Assembly (NCBI GenBank): GCA_934623455.1
Contig: CAKTVK010000091.1
Coordinates: forward strand, 1-8,042
Reading direction: 5' to 3'
DNA: 8,042 nt
DNA from: an uncultured Eggerthellaceae bacterium
Lineage (GTDB): Bacteria > Actinomycetota > Coriobacteriia > Coriobacteriales > Eggerthellaceae
Positions within the stretch are counted from its first letter, which is position 1. Each line of letters begins with the position of its first letter. The notes beneath the pieces are model-generated. The model worked only from the letters and a program-made list of their open reading frames with translations. It did not search any database and was not told the DNA's origin. The position numbers were made by a program, and so were the translations under genes. Shown here piece by piece: positions 5,557 through 8,042 of this stretch.

Positions 5557-7434
5557 CTACCGTCTGGGGTGGGGGGGGGAGAATTCGCCCGCCGACTTTT
5601 TAACCTCATCCGCGATACGATCGCTCGACTCTTCAAAGCACTCTATGAGCAGCGGGTTGAATTCGCCGCATTCTCCATGAAGAATCATTTCCATGGCGCG
5701 CTCATGCGGCAGCGCGCTTTTATACACGCGTTCGCTCGTAAGGGCGTCATAGGTATCGGCTAGCGAAACGACCTGCGCGGAAATAGGGATTTGTTCGCCC
5801 TTCAGCCCGTCGGGGTAGCCGCCGCCATCCCAGCGTTCGTGATGCCAACGGCAAATTTCGCACGCCGTTCGGAAAAAACGGGGATATTCATCGTATGCAT
5901 CCAAGCCGGCGAGCATATCGGCGCCCTTCACGGTATGCGTTTTCATAATCTCGAATTCTTCGCTTGTCAGGCCCTGCGGCTTGTTGAGCACATTATCGGG
6001 AATAGCCAGTTTGCCAATGTCGTGCAACATGGAAGCCGCCACGATATTCGAGCGGTCTTCCCCCGTAATGTCATATTTATCGGTTTTGGCAATAAGGCAT
6101 TCAATAAGAAGGTTGGTGATGGCGCACACATGCCGCGCGTGTGGACCGCTTCCGCCATTATGCATATCCATGGCGCCGCCCACGATGCCCAGCAAAATAC
6201 TATTTGCCCTTTCGCGCTCGAAATACTGGCGCGACAGCAATGCGCTCAGCCTACGCTGGCGAGCATACAGGCGCATGATATTGCTCACGCGCTGGCGCAC
6301 CACGCGCGCATCGAACGGCCGGCTGATATAGTCTGAAGCGCCCAGCTCGTAAGCGCGCAGCGCCGCATCGTCGGAATTTTCGCCGGAAATCATGATAACG
6401 GGCACGTCATCGATGAGGTCGGTCGACACCATGTGGGAAAGCACATCGAAACCGCTCATCACGGGCATGATGATATCGAGCAGCACGAGTGAGATTTCTT
6501 TGCCATGCTCTTGCAACAGCTTCACTGCCTCGCGCCCGTTCACGGCTTCGATAACCTCGTACTCGTCACCAAGCATTTCACGCAGAATCATGCGATTCAC
6601 CTCGGCGTCATCGACAATAAGCAAAAGCGGCTTGCGAAATTCGCTCGACTCGAGGGAATCGACATCGGTAGCCACGCAGCCCCTTTTGCTTTTCGCGCGA
6701 TACATAAGTCCATCGGCCTGCTGCATGGCGGCCTCGATGGTTTCGCCGTTGGCAATAACGCCGCCGATGCTCGCCGAAAGAAACTGGTTATCATAGTTAG
6801 GCATCGGTGTTTGCGCCACGGCGTCGCATATGTCATGAAGGCGACGCGAAAAGGTTTCTTGATTGACATTGGGCATCACGAGCAAGAATTCGTCACCGCC
6901 GAAACGCACGAACACATCGGAGTCATGCATGCATCGCTTCATTGCCTTCACAGCGGCCTGCAGCGCCAAATCGCCCGCATGATGGCCCATGGAATCGTTC
7001 ACAAGCTTGAAATCATCCAAATCGACAACGGCAACGCCCGCGAAAATACGTTGGTGCCGCAACTCGTCTTCATAGAAGCGGCGATTGAACGCACCCGTCA
7101 ACGCATCGGTGTACAGAAGATGGCGATTTCGCAGGCCAATTTCCTCTTCAGGAGCCGATACGCACAAAAGCACGCGCGGGTCGCCGGCGACATTCACATA
7201 GCGGGCCGTGGCCTTGAAGCTTTCGCCCGCCAAATGCAGCGTCCAATCCTTTTCCCCGCCGCCTTGGTCGAAAAGCTCTTCGGCGACCATTTTCCCGCAT
7301 TCTTCAAAGAGCAAACATTTGTTGCAGAGCACATCGCTCTTCGTAATAAGGCGCACCACAGGATATTCGTTGAGCAGGAGTGCAATCTGCTCTTGCGCTT
7401 GAGAGTTTGACAACTCTTGTATTGCGTCGTCCAT
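5557..7434 (-). CDS. Hybrid cyclic di-GMP protein: N-terminal region, GGDEF, REC and HD-GYP
   Basis: This 625-residue protein has no clear membrane segment. An N-terminal region (1-100), possibly PAS-like, carries C37, C40 and C46 (CxxCx5C). The GGDEF diguanylate cyclase domain (about 103-255) has DALTGAFNRR, DLDDFK and an intact GGDEF (179-183). The usual RxxD inhibitory site is not intact (H170 where Arg is expected, D173 present). The receiver domain (about 268-390) has D275/D276, phospho-acceptor D320 and S350, but R372 replaces the common Lys before Pro. The HD-GYP phosphodiesterase domain (about 410-612) has H432, H471-D472, K475, H500, H531-H532, the GYP at 539-541 and D560. It is thus predicted to synthesise cyclic di-GMP from GTP and to hydrolyse it, with the receiver setting the balance. 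The Shine-Dalgarno is weak (CAGGT, 7 nt before the ATG). A C9 run lies seven codons before the stop. Net activity in vivo cannot be read from sequence. Confidence 0.93.
   Translation of the reverse strand: MDDAIQELSNSQAQEQIALLLNEYPVVRLITKSDVLCNKCLLFEECGKMVAEELFDQGGGEKDWTLHLAGESFKATARYVNVAGDPRVLLCVSAPEEEIGLRNRHLLYTDALTGAFNRRFYEDELRHQRIFAGVAVVDLDDFKLVNDSMGHHAGDLALQAAVKAMKRCMHDSDVFVRFGGDEFLLVMPNVNQETFSRRLHDICDAVAQTPMPNYDNQFLSASIGGVIANGETIEAAMQQADGLMYRAKSKRGCVATDVDSLESSEFRKPLLLIVDDAEVNRMILREMLGDEYEVIEAVNGREAVKLLQEHGKEISLVLLDIIMPVMSGFDVLSHMVSTDLIDDVPVIMISGENSDDAALRAYELGASDYISRPFDARVVRQRVSNIMRLYARQRRLSALLSRQYFERERANSILLGIVGGAMDMHNGGSGPHARHVCAITNLLIECLIAKTDKYDITGEDRSNIVAASMLHDIGKLAIPDNVLNKPQGLTSEEFEIMKTHTVKGADMLAGLDAYDEYPRFFRTACEICRWHHERWDGGGYPDGLKGEQIPISAQVVSLADTYDALTSERVYKSALPHERAMEMILHGECGEFNPLLIECFEESSDRIADEVKKSAGEFSPPHPRR
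5571..5579 (-). repeat. C9 (G9 on plus strand) homopolymer near the 3' end of the hybrid gene
   Basis: Nine consecutive C on the coding strand encode part of S619 to H622, and C4 follows after one A. One added C would move the stop to 5540-5542, just before the hpt ATG (about six extra residues). One lost C would move it to 5508-5510, inside hpt (about sixteen extra residues). It is either a slippage-prone site or a place where the assembly may be wrong. Confidence 0.85.
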
Positions 7435-7501
7435 ATGTGTACCTGTTTCTATTGTTTCTCACCGTTGAACTTGCGCTCGGCGCTCGTCATGCGACACCGC
7501 A

Positions 7502-7532
7502 ATAATACTCTTTCTCAAATGAATCGGGTAAA
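7502..7532 (-). promoter_or_regulatory. Weak candidate promoter for the hybrid/Hpt operon
   Basis: On the minus strand, TATTAT (7507-7502) matches five of six -10 consensus bases. TTTACC (7532-7527) is a poor -35 with a long 19-nt spacer. The position, between the upstream terminator and the ATG at 7434, is right for a promoter with a leader of about 60 nt, but the sequence support is thin. Confidence 0.22.
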
Positions 7533-7578
7533 ACAATTGAAGAAGGGGCACAAAAAGTTACCCTTGTACTCCTTCTTC
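7530..7578 (-). terminator. Probable intrinsic terminator of the right-edge gene
   Basis: Read on the minus strand, GAAGAAGG (7578-7571) pairs with CCTTCTTC (7546-7539). After one mismatch, GTACAA pairs with TTGTGC (one G-T pair) around a loop of about 10 nt. The T-rich AATTGTTTT (7538-7530) follows. It begins 15 nt after the TGA of the right-edge gene and separates it from the hybrid gene. Confidence 0.7.
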
Positions 7579-7593
7579 GTTTCACCTTGCGAT

Positions 7594-8040
7594 TCACGCT
7601 TCCGCATCGTTCGAACCGCTCTGCTCGGACACAATGACCGTAGACGATTCAACGGTGAGCAGGCCGAGCATTATACGGAGGCGATTTTCTGGCTCAAGCA
7701 GGATTTCGGCCATACGCGCGCGAATATCGCCCTCCGTCGGCCGAATGCCGGTATCGAACGCGTCCATGAACATGTCCAACTTAATGGCTTCGTAATAGTC
7801 ATTGTAGTTGTCGTATCCCAAAAGGTTATAGACCCACGCGTTTATATAGGCCTGCTCTTCGCCTTCGGGAACATGAAGCGAAATGCGGGCGGCCTCTTCG
7901 TTGGCATCGGCCATGGCGTCGAAAACATAGCCTATTCCCGGCGAAGGTCGAAGGAGCTGCGGCACGGGGCTTCCCACCGTAAGGCTCACAAGCGCAGCGT
8001 CACCCGAAAACACCCCAAAACCGATGTTGTTTTTATTCAA
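7594..8040 (-). CDS. Unrecognised acidic soluble protein, C-terminal part (5' end outside window)
   Basis: The frame is open from the right edge to a TGA at 7596-7594, giving about 148 residues. The only start-like codon near the edge is a TTG at 8040-8038 with no visible ribosome site because the window ends there. I treat the gene as cut, and the true start is probably further right. The visible protein is acidic, has no membrane segment or signal, and carries aromatic Asn/Asp/Tyr-rich stretches (LLGYDNYNDYYEAI, about 73-86). A predicted helical C-terminal part ends in a polar tail (SEQSGSNDAEA). I recognise no domain or catalytic motif. It is co-directional with the hybrid gene but separated by a probable terminator and a gap of about 160 nt, so it is likely its own transcript. 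Confidence 0.75.
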   Translation of the reverse strand: MNKNNIGFGVFSGDAALVSLTVGSPVPQLLRPSPGIGYVFDAMADANEEAARISLHVPEGEEQAYINAWVYNLLGYDNYNDYYEAIKLDMFMDAFDTGIRPTEGDIRARMAEILLEPENRLRIMLGLLTVESSTVIVSEQSGSNDAEA

Positions 8041-8042
8041 GT

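Noticed and set aside
5551..5581. Premature stop or frameshift of the hybrid gene caused by the homopolymer
   Set aside because: As given, the frame runs intact through the complete HD-GYP domain to its stop, so the gene is not called broken. The tract is reported as a slippage or assembly question instead.
6505..7410. 301-residue open frame on the plus strand opposite the GGDEF-REC part of the hybrid gene
   Set aside because: It is antisense to a gene with strong domain evidence. Its product is His/Ala/Arg-rich with no recognisable motif, as expected of a shadow of a GC-rich coding strand.
1..8042. CRISPR array, tRNA, rRNA, insertion sequence or attachment site
   Set aside because: No regularly spaced repeats, transposase motifs, terminal inverted repeats or RNA-gene signatures were seen in the intergenic stretches, which are all shorter than about 200 nt.

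Overview
The window looks like chromosomal DNA of a moderately high-GC bacterium, most likely a coriobacterium of the Eggerthellaceae type (Eggerthella/Slackia/Adlercreutzia relatives). This rests on recalled protein style (transglutaminase-like lipoprotein, ComGB-like GspF, DUF4860-like protein, GGDEF-REC-HD-GYP hybrid) and codon use, not on a marker gene, so the taxonomy is an inference.

Left part, plus strand. Positions 3-950 encode the 5'-truncated remainder of a secreted lipoprotein with a C-terminal transglutaminase-like domain (Cys-His-Asp triad present). After an 87-nt gap comes a compact six-gene operon, 1038-4992: a GspF/PilC/ComGB-like inner-membrane platform protein, four small proteins with one N-terminal membrane segment each (pseudopilin or minor-pilin-like, one resembling DUF4860), and a PilT retraction ATPase. 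Junctions are +9, -4, +1, -4 and +17 nt, with two ATGA stop/start overlaps. This is a type IV pilus or competence-pseudopilus module. None of the four small proteins carries a complete textbook class III signal (Gly before the site, Glu at +5). No extension ATPase, prepilin peptidase or obvious major pilin lies in the window.

Middle. A strong hairpin with A and T runs on its two sides (5051-5090) serves as a shared terminator between the pilus operon and the convergent minus-strand genes.

Right part, minus strand. A two-gene unit encodes a 625-residue GGDEF-REC-HD-GYP hybrid (7434-5557), predicted both to make and to degrade cyclic di-GMP, followed 20 nt later by a free-standing Hpt phosphotransfer protein (5536-5183). 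The hybrid has an uncharacterised N-terminal region with a CxxCx5C cluster, and ends in a C9 homopolymer a few codons before its stop. Upstream of it, behind a probable terminator, lies the 3' part of an unrecognised acidic soluble protein that runs off the right edge.

Working model (inference): surface appendage genes sit beside a phosphorelay-controlled cyclic di-GMP switch that may govern them. The kinase, the extension ATPase and the leader peptidase would be encoded elsewhere. All genes look intact apart from the two cut by the window edges. No RNA genes, insertion sequences or CRISPR arrays were seen.
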